Shown here in pieces: positions 34,701 to 43,394 of a stretch of 64,000 nt of DNA. The translations under genes were made by a program, and so were the position numbers. Numbering within the stretch: the first letter of the stretch is position 1; the number at the start of each line of letters is the position of its first letter. The DNA is from Ophioderma brevispina (taxonomy: Eukaryota; Echinodermata; Ophiuroidea; Amphilepidida; Ophiodermatidae). The notes below the pieces were generated by a model that worked only from the letters and a program-made list of their open reading frames with translations, did not search any database and was not told the origin of the DNA. Location of the stretch: NCBI GenBank assembly GCA_023653785.1, contig JAMKCH010012384.1, positions 62,001-126,000 of the forward strand, read 5' to 3'.

Positions 34701-37531
34701 GAAAACATTAACTCCTAAGTATAATTTATATAATAAATATTCAATTTTTAACTGGCAAAAAACAATGCTTTAAACTGTGCATGACACCGAAAAACGACTT
34801 TTTGAACACACTTTATCGGAAGTGGCCAAATCGACTTTTCTCACAAAGATCGTCTGTATTATTTTTTCAGCTCTGTCACTCACAGACAGGTCTCTACAAC
34901 CTTGAAAGTGCAAAGAATGCAAAAAATAAAATTTTTAAAAATTCACAATTAAAAAAAATCCCAAAAAAAACAGAACAAAAATATCACAAACAAAAAACCC
35001 TTTTCATAAGACTTTGAGAAGGAACTTTGAGGGGGTCCTTGTTGAACTCAAATGCACATCCCACAACTGGTATTTGGCTCGGAACCTGAGGAGGCAATCT
35101 TTTTCCTGGTGGCTGCTAAATGTGAAGTTTCATTTCACTAGGTGTCTTGGAAAATATTGATTGAAACCAAAATTTAGTTCCTTAAAATCACACAGACGCA
35201 CACAAGAACGTGCACACGCCAACACACATGCACATACATTATGCACATGTCAATCTCTCACTTTCCTCTTTCTCCAGGCCATATATTGTGAGGTTTAAAA
35301 ATTAAAAAAATACGATAACAAAATCCGGAATTTCATTTTTAACGGAAAATCACTCCAACAGTAATTTTTTTATCCTGTTATAACCATATGGTGTTCGTTT
35401 TTTTTTTCTAAAAAGATAAAAAATTTTATTATTTTTTCTAAATCTTTAAATATTTTAAAAATTATTTTGATCCTTAAAACGTTTGTTATAACCAGCAATA
35501 CTTAGGGTAAAAACTTTTCTATTTATTTTTAATCATTAAAAAAAGAAAAAACCTAAAAAATTAAAAAAAACAAAATTACACCTTACCAGTTTTCTTTCTC
35601 AGGTATTTAAGGAGTAAAACCACCGGTACAAGTACGACTAACCAAGTACCCAAAGCAATGGTGGTCTTTTCAGAAAAGTTTTGTTTAGGAAATAATCAGA
35701 GATGAGTTTGCCAGCCTCGGCTGACCCTGGTTCCGTCTCCATTCTGCTATGACTTGGCGTATCTGAAGGTAAAAATAATTGGAAATATTTTTTTAAAAAT
35801 ATTTTTTTTTTAAAAGTTATTACAATTTAACTACGTAAATCTGGGTTTTTTTTTTTTTAAGTTTTAAAGCGGCATTTCGTGATCCACAACATAAAGAGCA
35901 TTTCTACTCAAAAATAGTGAAAATCTCTCCAAAAGGTGAATTTCCACTCGTTTGAGGAGTTAGTTGAACATGAAAGGACAACACTTTAAGGAGTTAACGT
36001 GGGACAACACGAAAACGAGAGAAAATCCACTTTTTTTAATGAAATTTTGCTCCATGTAAGTAAATTCGGATTTGTGAATGATATGGCCTCATAGATCGGT
36101 CGACTTGATTGTGAACCTTTGACCTCATAAACAAAGTGAGAGTTTGCATGTAATATCCAGTAACCAGTTTTGTTCCAATTGAACTTCACACTTTTCAATT
36201 AAGGTCAATTTTACATTTTCCAGCCTATCTTACAAACTTGACCTACCATGACATTTGACTTTGGTATGTGAACATTGACCTCATCAACAAACTGAGGGAT
36301 CACATGTGGCACTGACCTATGACTCAAGTTCGGGTAAATCCATTAAGTATTACAGGCAATGTTACCCTTTTCACAACAGACAATCAGACTAAAACATTCA
36401 TCAACAGACAACAACAACAACCATGACAACAGTGGCAAAGTGACACCTCGCGTCTTCCTGCCGTATTGAATTGAACTGGAAAAGCGGTATTTGTGGGGTT
36501 GTGTGGCAGATTGCTGCCAGGATTGGTACGGTGAAATTTTAACAGTATTTTTTTCCTGTAAATTTTGGCACTTAATCGTATTGAAAAATCATTATTCAGA
36601 AAATTCATTAAATTTTGACCACGAAAGGGCCAACTTGACCACTTTTGTGGTCAAAAAATTTGACCACTAGTTCGGAGTAGTTGCATAGTTGACTACTACC
36701 CCGATAAATGACCAATGCAATGATCCCAGTGTTTTAGGTTTGTGTAGATAGAATACAAAATAGTCGCCGATGGGAGTTTCCGTAACCTGACCGATCTGAC
36801 AATAGGATTGGAAAACCTCACGGAATAAAGCACAGGTTTATTCGTTAAGGTTTCCGGAAGTTCATAAGTGTGTCAGAAAAAAAGTGTGTTATATGGGTTT
36901 TCATAAAAGAATGACATGTGGCTTGGCTCTTTTACTATACCTCAAAGTCTATTTTGGATTGGCTGTTATTTGGATTCAGGGGTCAAAATATAAAAGTTGT
37001 TTGATTTATGTTTTAAAAATACACCCTTGTATCTTCGGGTCATAAGGGTTAAGAAAAGTATAATTTGACCTATCTGAGAAGTAATATAGTTTTAAAGTCA
37101 CAAGCCAAAACGTAAACGGTCAATTAACGTTTGACCTCCACATGGGTTACTTTTAACCAGATTCAAACAACTTTGTACTTTGACCCCTGTTTACTACATT
37201 AAGATATCATTAAAATCCAAATTTCTCCAAACTCAAAATGAACTTTAAGACAAAATATCCATGCGTATTGTTGATTATTTTATGAAAAATTGCACATTTT
37301 TTTCCAAATTGGAAGTTGTCAGCACCATCACGAGAAAGCATACATGATTGTCTTACCTTGAACTCGTAGCAGGTCCTTCAGCGTGTCGACGTATAATAAG
37401 AATGGGAAGAATAGAAATAAGATGACGCCGAGGATTAAGGCCGCCAAAATATCTGCATAAATAAAAAATGGACAGCGAATCACGAACCAGAAAGGAGTGG
37501 TTTCCATGCACGTATACAGCTGGCGGAATCA
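22743..37531 (-). CDS. CYP51: CYP51-like cytochrome P450 gene (sterol 14-alpha-demethylase family), whole locus
   Basis: Twelve exons were placed by reading the minus strand and matching splice sites; one internal exon is missing and the last is tentative. CYP51 enzymes are ER-bound haem mono-oxygenases that remove the 14-alpha methyl of lanosterol-type sterols, using P450 reductase. Seen here: a hydrophobic N-terminus, a proline-rich hinge (RLPPQVPSQIP), the CYP51-type segment YGDVFS, helix C region (WCEQKR), the YCLHG/AEIR segment, the CYP51-specific I-helix AGVHTSS (His replaces the usual acidic residue), a K-helix ExxR region, an FKPDR segment and a haem loop reading FGTGRTRCFGE once one missing G is allowed for. 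Exons 5-8 are fully open; others carry single-base length changes. Intron phases agree at E1/E2, E4/E5, E5/E6, E6/E7, E7/E8 and E8/E9. The family call is strong. Function in sterol synthesis is inferred. A pseudogene or a diverged CYP51 paralogue cannot be excluded. Confidence 0.9.
22985..23345. repeat. Degenerate minisatellite (GACACCCTAAAGGTGTCA) in a P450 intron
   Basis: About 18 imperfect units of 18-25 bases around TGACACCCTAAATGTGTCA, in both orientations, so the unit is partly palindromic. It lies between exons 12 and 13. Confidence 0.7.
23485..23593 (-). CDS. CYP51: CYP51-like exon 12 (beta region before the haem loop)
   Basis: Acceptor CTTATTGCAG|ACTTAC and donor GATAG|GTAAGA. Pieces in successive frames: TYKDIVIPAGH, VAVSPTMNGRLRES and DDVEEFKPDR. 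These follow CYP51 '…[23 protein letters not shown]…LDFNPDRY' in order. Two or three single-base changes are needed to join them. The PDR end is the conserved PxxF/PERF-equivalent ahead of the haem-binding loop. Confidence 0.82.
23640..24010 (+). mobile_element. Non-LTR retrotransposon RT fragment (CR1/Jockey-like), plus strand
   Basis: Plus-strand reading gives VPHGSILGPLLFAF at 23748-23790 (RT box around the GxPQGSxLGPLLF motif), then YADDT at 23831-23845 (catalytic Asp pair intact), then SNKLF..TNFMIMGTPKT-like text to about 23970. Frames shift several times. It sits antisense in the intron between exons 11 and 12. Confidence 0.8.
24152..24243 (-). CDS. CYP51: CYP51-like exon 11 (K helix, ExxR region)
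   Basis: Acceptor TTTTTTTAG|ATCC and donor AAGTG|GTAAGT. Parts in one frame read HRVMQE and RPPLMSLIRRWQNPK. Between them ETLRL-like coding is compressed by three single-base losses in AAA, CCC and TT runs, so the literal text reads PAT. CYP51 has '[26 protein letters not shown]' here. The K-helix Glu-x-x-Arg pair needed for haem-pocket folding is therefore broken in the text but recoverable by run length. Confidence 0.8.
25029..25183. mobile_element. Small MITE, GTTCCATATGTACCCCCTT family, copy A
   Basis: Left end GGGTTCCATATGTACCCCCT at 25032. The right end is a degraded inverse (TTTTAAAGGGGTCGAGATAC). Same family as 48061-48217. Confidence 0.6.
25729..25825. repeat. (CA)n microsatellite
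   Basis: ACACACACAC tract interrupted by CGCTCGCGCTCGCG. Confidence 0.95.
25840..26105. mobile_element. Two tRNA-like SINE heads in opposite orientation
   Basis: The plus strand has AGCCAAGTGGCTGAAGC (A box-like, 25840) and GGTTGCTGGTTCGAATACG (B box, 25949). The minus strand has GGTTGCCGGTTCGAGTCCGG (26083-26063) followed by a SINE-type body containing CAACACTGTGTGCGTTGG. The units are most likely two insertions. Both lie in the intron after exon 9. Confidence 0.65.
26225..26361 (-). CDS. CYP51: CYP51-like exon 9 (helix I, oxygen-activation motif)
   Basis: Acceptor GACCTTAG|GAATT and donor ATCCAG|GTAAAT. First frame: NYFNGRTLSDSEVSGMCIGI. After a length change at ATACCCCGCTGG the next frame gives AGVHTSSCIASWMGLFLAK, then HKDIQ. 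AGVHTSS is the CYP51 version of the P450 I-helix motif, where His stands in place of the acidic residue used by most P450s. Net two bases are missing (or one added) between the halves, in a run of Cs. Confidence 0.92.
27698..27768 (-). CDS. CYP51: CYP51-like exon 8 (G-H region)
   Basis: Acceptor CATAATAAG|GTTATC and donor TACAA|GTAAGT. Open: VIDQRRKEPGEDNLLQHLMN, then GKY plus two bases. Aligns with CYP51 '[25 protein letters not shown]'. The two trailing bases AA plus the first G of exon 9 make Lys, so the junction is in frame. Confidence 0.9.
27903..28066 (-). CDS. CYP51: CYP51-like exon 7 (helices E-G)
   Basis: Acceptor AATCGTAG|GAGC and donor CTCAAG|GTAAAT. Fully open, 54 codons: AEIRAELDVGMARLYEVLDE, then NFNYLQWLFPEWVPFPYKF, then RRNHAHKEIKSIFLK. 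This is the CYP51 '[23 protein letters not shown]…[27 protein letters not shown]' segment, the clearest single piece of family evidence. Ends at phase 0. Confidence 0.95.
29117..29173 (-). CDS. CYP51: CYP51-like exon 6 (short, helix E)
   Basis: A 57-bp exon with acceptor CTGTTTAG|AT and donor CACG|GTAAGA. It reads DLYKNFMELIVFVSSYCLH and leaves a G that completes a Gly codon with exon 7, giving ...YCLHG-AEIR. This matches CYP51 'ELIILTASHCLHGKEIR' closely and both phases agree. Far too short to be found without the homology. Confidence 0.9.
29560..29840. repeat. Tandem pair rich in TGACCT half-sites, in a P450 intron
   Basis: Two ~120-200-bp units containing TGACCTTA, CCAAGATTTCATG-like words and TGACCCnnnnTGACCT at 29617-29632 and 29819-29834. 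Confidence 0.5.
30250..30625. repeat. Minisatellite related to the TCGAGTTT foldback, in a P450 intron
   Basis: Units such as GTCGAGTTTAGTGCGCTATA and GCGCTAAACTCGACATA with spacers GGTGATCTCGGTATATAAA. It uses the same core words as the elements at 3256-3870 and 13894-14576. Confidence 0.65.
30680..30806 (-). CDS. CYP51: CYP51-like exon 5 (helix C)
   Basis: Acceptor TTTTTTAG|ATTTGG and donor AAATTG|GTATGA. Fully open: IWCEQKRIIKGKLNAKEYAY, then HVPKVKSEIEEVMGVWAKEEKI. It aligns with the CYP51 'FLEQKKMLKSGLN…HVSIIEKETKEYFESW' region, helices C and D of the P450 fold. It starts at phase 0 and ends one base into a codon. No frame break is seen. Confidence 0.88.
30898..30933. repeat. (ATT)n microsatellite
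   Basis: ATTATTATTATTATTGTTATTATT tract. Confidence 0.9.
30982..32232. mobile_element. Palindromic foldback element B (~1.25 kb) in a P450 intron
   Basis: Outer ends AATAGACCCTTACTGAAAT (30982) and ATTTCAGTAAGGGTCTATT (32214-32232) are inverted. Inner arms 31236-31640 and about 31740-32121 are inverted over nearly 400 bases, including AATTGTTCGTGTGGTAACAA / TTGTTACCACACGAACAATT. The inner and outer pairs may be a nested insertion. No coding capacity. Confidence 0.9.
32585..32750. repeat. Tandem pair with CCAAT-type words
   Basis: Two units about 108 bases apart, each with TCTCTGATTGGCT then TAACCAATCAAA. Confidence 0.55.
33150..33620 (-). mobile_element. Non-LTR retrotransposon RT fragment (CR1/Jockey-like), minus strand
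   Basis: Minus-strand reading from 33615: DFVRVVMLDLKKAF, then TLQGSILGPSVF (33385-33350), then DLPKLYQ, then ADDI (about 33297). These are RT boxes in the right order, with stops and shifts between them. Inserted in the same intron as foldback B, same strand as the P450 gene. Confidence 0.82.
33809..33985 (-). CDS. CYP51: CYP51-like exon 4 (beta-1 sheet and B-prime region)
   Basis: Acceptor TTTTTTCAG|TACGG and donor CATCGG|GTAGG. Starts YGDVFS, then in the next frame TMVDN, an FTY-like stretch, DAMAIIFNTSNDELNAE, and finally MTSPLYEK / KDVPSVFAHR. These align in order with CYP51 'YGPVFSFTMVGK…NEDLNAED…LTTPVFGKG…DVPNP'. At least two single-base losses fall in T or G runs, and two stops appear in the literal frame near the end. 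In frame KDVPSVFAHR the exon ends at phase 0 and joins exon 5 directly. A 99-codon ORF on the opposite strand over this exon is a shadow. Confidence 0.82.
34999..35115 (-). CDS. CYP51: CYP51-like exon 3 (proline-rich hinge, start of catalytic domain)
   Basis: Acceptor ATTTAG (or three bases on, GCAG); donor AAAAGG|GTTTTT. It reads PPGKRLPPQVPSQIPVVG, then CAFEFNKDPLK, and after a shift SKSYEK. This corresponds to the hinge and beta-1 region that in CYP51 precedes 'YEKYGPVFSF'. The shift falls at CTCAAAG/CTCAAAGTC, two similar short runs. The last G before the donor also appears to be an extra base in a GGG run, because the expected junction is YEK|YG. Confidence 0.8.
35587..35762 (-). CDS. 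CYP51: CYP51-like exon 2 (second membrane segment)
   Basis: Acceptor TACCTTCAG|AT and donor CTG|GTAAGG. It continues the exon 1 frame through METEPGSAEAGKLISDYFLNKT, then shifts by one base at a four-T run. With a fifth T it would read on as SEKTTIALGTW and then a hydrophobic helix (LVVLVPVVLLLKYL) followed by RKKT. This has the layout of the membrane anchor plus basic stop-transfer segment ahead of a microsomal P450 catalytic domain. As written, the frame stops inside the exon. The phase into exon 3 does not match cleanly, which also points to a base-length error here or in exon 3. Confidence 0.7.
36100..36345. repeat. ~158-bp tandem pair (TGAACxTTTGACCTCATxAACAAA)
   Basis: TGTGAACCTTTGACCTCATA at 36110 and TGTGAACATTGACCTCATC at 36267 lie about 158 bases apart, each followed by ACAAAxTGAG. 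Confidence 0.55.
37357..37531 (-). CDS. CYP51: CYP51-like exon 1 (start codon, first membrane segment)
   Basis: Acceptor-like CTACAG lies just upstream and the donor is CAAG|GTAAGA. ATG is at 37507-37505, with an in-frame TGA eight codons upstream, so this Met is the most likely start. It encodes 50 residues, METTPFWFVIRC onward, with a strongly hydrophobic stretch (ILAALILGVILFLFFPFLL) that should act as a signal anchor. The exon ends one base into a codon, and the next exon supplies the two bases that keep the frame open. Human CYP51A1 also has two hydrophobic N-terminal stretches, but this sequence is not recognisably similar to them. A start inside exon 2 (METEPG) is the alternative. Confidence 0.6.
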
Positions 37532-38937
37532 CTGTAGGCACGGAACAAAATAAAACAAAAATCCCTATAATTAAATCTTTCCAACACCCAACATAACCTT
37601 TTCCATTCTTTTCGAAAATATCAAGTTACTGAAAAGTTTAGACCTGAGCAAACAATGGCAATTGTTTGTTTGGTTTTCTTGGTTAAAGAATAAGTGAAAT
37701 ATAAGATTTTTGCAGCTTGACTGGCATGCACATACTTTATTTGCTTTTTACCATGTCTGCATTGATGCCTGTATTAACCTCAACAAGACAAAAAAAGAAT
37801 CGGTCTTTAGCTATATATACATGCATTCGTTTACCACCACAGTATAATACATTCACCAGAATAAGCCTTGACTTTCTGGTTTGGGTAAAATTTCAACAAC
37901 AATAACAATAGGCCTAACAACAACAATAATAATAACAATATAACAATAAGGCTAAAAAAGACGGTTTCCGGTATGTACTCTTGTTTTGGGGAAACATGCC
38001 GCATTTGCATTTTTATTTGCAAATTTTACGGTAGGCCTAAAATTGTATTTTCTATAAAAAAAATAGCCAAGATAAGAAGGGACATTTTAACAATAAAATT
38101 ATGTATAAGAGTGATCTAAAAATTGCCATAAACCCAATATTTTTTGTATGTGACAAACTTTGCAACTGTTTTACCGTGCACTTATACTGACCCTTATAAT
38201 TTTGAATTTTCAGAAAAAAGTTAATTTCTGTGTGTCCATTTTTTAAGAGATCATTATGATAAATTGCAAAATATATACACAAAATCGACATTTCTTAAAA
38301 AGATAGGTGAACCCAGGTTTTTTGAATACTTTGGAATACTTACCAATGTATTAGGTCAGACCTGAAGCGATAAAGCTAAATACGCCATCGTTCAATAACA
38401 CTCACTAATTAACTTATTAACTGCTGGCCCAATTTTATTTTTTTGGTATGAAAAGAAGCGCATTTAAAAGTCAGACGATTGCAAAAAATTTCAGCGAAAA
38501 AATCCCACGCGTAAAGCGGGCCACGCGAAAAAATTTGAGGTCCATAGGACCTTCCCTGGTCACTTAATAAGTGTTAAGGTGATGATTTAGAAATTTTAGG
38601 ATTTTTTAGAGAATTTTTGTCGTGCACGACAGAAAAATCAATACATTTTTTTTATGGGAATTAGGATAACAGGCAATTATTTTTGTTTCTCCAATAAACC
38701 TTCGAAACGTTCTTGGTATAGGTGTTTTACGACCTATCAAGTGCAAATTAATTGAAATTTGTATCCTAAAAAAATCTCCTCCTGTCAATTTATACTGACC
38801 AAGTTTGGTGATTGTAGCATTTGATTTGTGACAGAAAAACGAATTGATAGATTTTGAAAGAATGCCCCTCTAATCGGGCACTTGACTTCTCACCCCAATC
38901 GGAGGTAGGCCTACATTGAACCTTGGGCCTGAGTTTG
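37532..38937. other. Region upstream of the P450 start; nothing firm
   Basis: AT-rich, with AAC/AAT simple repeats at 37898-37945. I looked for a TATA box or sterol-response-like element in the first 300 bases and saw nothing I would defend. Confidence 0.35.
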
Positions 38938-39079
38938 GTATAAAATTGGATGATTGAGGCCCATATTTATTGGTCGAGCTATGAGTTGACAAATACTAGC
39001 GAGGCGCCTGCAGTCGAGCGAGCCTCATCATGGTGAGACTAATAAATATTGGGCGTAAGTCATCAAATTTTATCATTAT
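38938..39079. mobile_element. Short foldback / MITE (~140 bp)
   Basis: TATAAAATTGGATGATTGAGGCCC at 38938 and GGGCGTAAGTCATCAAATTTTA at about 39050-39074 are inverted, continuing inward as ATATTTATTGGTC / GACTAATAAATAT. Confidence 0.7.
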
Positions 39080-39179
39080 GTTTTTTTTTCACACATGGAT
39101 CCATACAAACATATGGCTGAAATTGGCCCAAGCGTTTAGGCAGGATAGAACAAATTACAAAACGTTAACCAAAATGACT

Positions 39180-39220
39180 GGACACACACACACACACACA
39201 CTGTCACACACACACACATC
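39180..39220. repeat. (CA)n microsatellite
   Basis: ACACACACAC tract with one TGTC interruption. The His/Thr-rich frame over it is artefactual. Confidence 0.9.
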
Positions 39221-39539
39221 GATTTCTTAGTCTTTACTTGCTCTGAGCAAGCTCAGGGACAAGACAAAAAATGGCGCCAAAGAGGTTCTTCAAGTCTTGT
39301 TCTATATGGAACCCCGTAAGATTCGTCAGTTAAACCAAAAAGAGTTCTCTTAAACTTTTGTAGGCCTATGGCACCTTTTATGGTTCTGTTGGGAAGCTTT
39401 ATGTGTTCTGGATTTTAAGAATTGAAATTTTTGAGAGTTCCTTTGTCGAAAGTTCCATAAAGAGACAAAAAAATTAAGTTGTAATTTTTTATTGAAGTCA
39501 TCGATTTTGGCCTATTTCACATATAGACCGTCAGCCGAG

Positions 39540-40410
39540 AAGGTTTTGGTTAGACGAACGAGATACCAATAGCTGAATACGGGAAAATTTCAAAGAAAAA
39601 TATAACTTTGAAAATATGAAAGTCTGCCGGAGCCGTTGTGCAGTGTAGCCCCAGGCGAGGGGTAAGTTACTATGGGGTCAAATATTTGAACTGCCTCTCA
39701 ATCAATGAAATATAGCTCAAATTATTCCTTAGGTACCGGAGTAAAAAAGTCATTGAAGTCCACCTGTGTGTGGTGCTTCCTTCCAAGATATTTGGAAAAT
39801 AGGCTAAGGGTAATTTGCTATTCAAGAAAGGTCAACCAGTGTAGTACCAAGATTTCTTTGTAAAAAATATTAAAAACATATTTAATGATTACTGATTCAA
39901 AATCTCTTTGGATTTTGCATTAGGTTGGTTTACCTTCATAGGGAGGGGTTATAATGTCCCCGTCCCCATAGCGTCCTACAGGGAATTTGCTTCCCCCTCC
40001 ATTATACCAACAAGGAGATGACTCGAAAGGCAAAAGCACATTTCATATTTGGTTAGTTATAATAAACATTTAAAAAAAAATATTTTTACAAACAAATCTG
40101 GTATTGAACGACGGTGACCTTTCTTGAATAAACAAATGACGTTAGCCTATTTTCCCAAATATCTTGGAAAGGAAGCACCACACGCATGTGACCCCAACTT
40201 GACTTTTTACTCCTGCTTCATAAGGAATAATTGAGCTATTATTATATTAGCTTTAGAGCAGTTCAAACATTTGACCCCCTAGTAACTTTACCCCTCCCGG
40301 GGTACACGCAACAACGGGTCCCCGGCAGACTTTCATATGTGCAAAAAGGTTATATTTCTCTGAATTTTCCGTGTTCAGATATTGGTATCTATTCGATAAC
40401 CAAAACCTTA
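39540..40410. mobile_element. Palindromic foldback element C (~0.87 kb)
   Basis: AAGGTTTTGGTTA at 39540 is inverted as TAACCAAAACCTTA at 40397-40410. Arms match throughout, for example AGATACCAATAGCTGAATACG / CGTGTTCAGATATTGGTATCT. The interior phrase TATAGCTCAAATTATTCCTTA resembles foldback B. Confidence 0.88.
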
Positions 40411-40985
40411 GGGGCGATGCTCTAATAGTGATTGGTAAAACATTATGCCTATATGCAAAAAACACGATGTTTAAAACCAACTGAGGGTGGCATCCCTGGG
40501 AAACCTTTGAGTCAACATTATCATGGTGAGCTATTGTGCTAAAGAATCAAGGGAGATATAAAAGATTTTCTCAATGACAATTATTTGAAAAAGAGAATTC
40601 CCACGCACTTCACGTGCTCCGACGGATTATTGATAAAAGGGGTTAAAAGGGAAAAAGAAAATAAAGGAGAAGGTCGTGAAATTGGTTTTACCTTAGTGTA
40701 TGAATGTGAAAATGCATACAGTAAGTAATATGCGATTAAATATGAAATAGCAATACATCTGCGCAAGGTTATCTGTAAAGTACTTTGTGTTTTAAGCTTA
40801 AGACTAGCATATTCGTTGCACCCAAGCTCTCCTATTCTTCACTGCATATGCATCAGTGGCATTCGTCCAAGGTGTTCACTGCTTCACTCAGTTTGTTGTA
40901 GAGGTTCTCTTTGCTGTAAGCTTCTCGCAATGTTCGGTGAACGAGGATAATATGTTACGATATAAATTTTAGTCTAGCAGATTAT
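40411..40985. other. Unassigned DNA with a 33-codon minus-strand open stretch
   Basis: On the minus strand, 40945-40850 reads HRTLREAYSKENLYNKLSEA, then VNTLDECH and a stop. It looks coding-like but is short, has no upstream Met and no recognised homology. Confidence 0.2.
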
Positions 40986-40987
40986 AG

Positions 40988-41904
40988 TGGGTTCCCATGC
41001 ACCCCCCTTAAAAACTAAATTCTAACATGATTTTAAAATCTCTTGACATATACTTAAAGCTTTTGAATTTACCAAAATCAAATATTACCCCAAGGGGTCG
41101 TTTGGCGGCCATCTTGGATTACGGAGGGTTTCATCGCACAGCGGTTCAATTTAGTTGAAAAGTATCTCAAATTTATTCGTCTCGTCATAAGGAAGCACAA
41201 AAATATAAGTTTGACATATCCTGGATGTTCAGTTACAGAGATCTGGCTGAATGTGATAAAGGTCATTGACTTTTTATTGGTCATTTTACCGGGGGCCAAA
41301 TTTTTCAAAATGCTCCATCTTGGACAAATTGATGTCAAGTTGTTGGTAGAGCATGAGCAATCTATAAATGTACAGTTTCCATAATTTCAGATCTTCCATT
41401 TTGTTCATCGGTTAGGAAAGAGGATTAGTCCTAATTCCCATACAAAACAATACAAATTTGATAAAAGGTAACTTTACCCCTATTTACCACTAACTAAACT
41501 CTTAGATAGTCAAACTATACTTTTCTGAATGCTTATGACCATATCTACATTTGATACAAATTTGCAAGATCCGTGTATTTTTGAAAAATTTGGGCCCCCT
41601 TACAAATGACCAATCAAAAGGTCATGACCTTTATCACATGTTCACCCATATCTCTGTAACAGAACATCCACAGATATACCAAACTTTAATAATTTTTCTG
41701 ATTCCCATGTGAGACGAATCATTTGAGATACTTTCAACTAAATTGAACCACTTTGTACGATTAATCCTCTTAATCCAAGATGGCCGCCAACGACCCCGTG
41801 GGGACAATATTTGATTTTGGTACAAGCAAAATCTTTAAGCCAATGTTGTAGAGATTCTAAAATCATGTGTAGAATTTATTTTAAGGGGGTGCAGTGGGAA
41901 CCCA
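40988..41904. mobile_element. Palindromic foldback element D (~0.92 kb)
   Basis: TGGGTTCCCATGCACCCCCC at 40988 is inverted as GGGGGTGCAGTGGGAACCCA at 41885-41904. Both arms carry the GGCGGCCATCTTGGATT word in opposite orientation (41104 and 41775). Confidence 0.88.
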
Positions 41905-42587
41905 ATGAATCTGCAGACTACTTGGACAAGACAAACCATACTTCCGTCAATTTAATTTTAGCCATTTATCTCTGACAATAAAATGTAAGCTTCTTATCTC
42001 ACCCATTCTCACAAGAAATATATCCGTTTGAATATCCATACATAATAGTATTCAAGGATTTCTGGCTCCCCATCAATCAAGAAATCATGTTCCTAACTAA
42101 GAATGGTACATACTATAATTTCTATGATTTGCCACAACTACCAGATTAAAATGTTGGGACGGTACAATTTTTCTCAACTTCGGTTTTCGAAAATCTTATG
42201 TACAGAAACCCGAGTTATTATTCGTCTCAGATGAAACGCTAATATTCTCCTTCACTACAAAATCAGTAAGAGAAATGTGGTGCATGTCGAATGGGAGTTG
42301 CACTTGGATTCCAAAGTGGATCTCATGCTCACTTGACCTCCAAAATGTCACCTAACCCTATTTTCTATTTTAAATAATACTCTAAATACAATGTTTGGGT
42401 TTTTTTTGATACCTAATAAGTAATTTTGTGACTATTTAATATACCCTAATCAGTATAACATGGCATGAAAAGAGTGATTTTTTTTCATATGTGGGAACGA
42501 CCAGGTAAAATCCAGGAAAAGTTCAACTTGTGGCCACCGAAGGGTGCATCACGAGACTTCGGGGATCACAAACACGCAAACGTAAGT

Positions 42588-43377
42588 GTTAACCTTCGTC
42601 TACTGAGCCATTTTTGTAAACAAGAATTGCCCGAAGGGGGGTGGTTACCCACCCCCCCCCCCCTGTGACTTTTCGTACTGAACACCTGATTCATGTAATT
42701 TGGTACAAAGGATTCGCTTAGAGGTTTCTTCTTTCCATTGGTACCAAAAAAGTACTAACATCCCCATTATGACGTCAACCATGACGTAATATGTTGGAAG
42801 TACGAAATTCTGAATTATAGGGTGGAGGAAAATTGATATTCGCAATGTTGCGACCTCAAACAACCCTATTATAGCTCTAAATGATGTCATGATTATAAAA
42901 CTAGTCATTTTCCAACTCAAGTAGAGTCAAAAACAACAACACCCGCTGAAAATCTGATTTTCCTAACCTTTTGGCGAAAAATTGAATTTTTTGAATGTGT
43001 GTGTCTATGGAGAAATGGCAGTTTTTGCGACATGCAAAACTTATGGACGTATATTGTGAAGTAATGATAGGCATTTGGTACTCATTTTGGTAATAATGGA
43101 AAGAGGAGACCATAGCTATCTATTGGTACTGTGATGTTCCGGTGTTGTGTAGGAACATGTTGGTACTTCTCTTCCGGAGGATCACTTTGGGATCCCCCTT
43201 GTATCTTACCTTACCCCGGTGGATGTTTGTTTTGGATTAAAAGGAGGCGGAACAGGGACAATTGACAATTACATTAAATAATGGCACCAAAAAAGGGGGT
43301 TTTAGCAAGCCGGCGGGAGAAAAACTGAAGGGGGGTGGTAAACCACCCCCCCCCCCCTTAGGTAGACGAGGGTTAAA
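42588..43377. mobile_element. Foldback element E with poly-C hairpin ends (~0.79 kb)
   Basis: TTAACCTTCGTCTAC at 42589 is inverted as GTAGACGAGGGTTAA at 43362-43376. Just inside each end is a hairpin, GGGGGGTGGT...ACCCACCCCCC (42635-42662) and GGGGGGTGGTAAACCACCCC (43331-43350). Confidence 0.75.
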
Positions 43378-43394
43378 GGGGTAAGTAAAACAGT

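Noticed and set aside
40850..40945. Coding-like minus-strand stretch HRTLREAYSKENLYNKLSEA
   Set aside because: Only 33 codons between stops, no Met, splice site or homology that I could identify.
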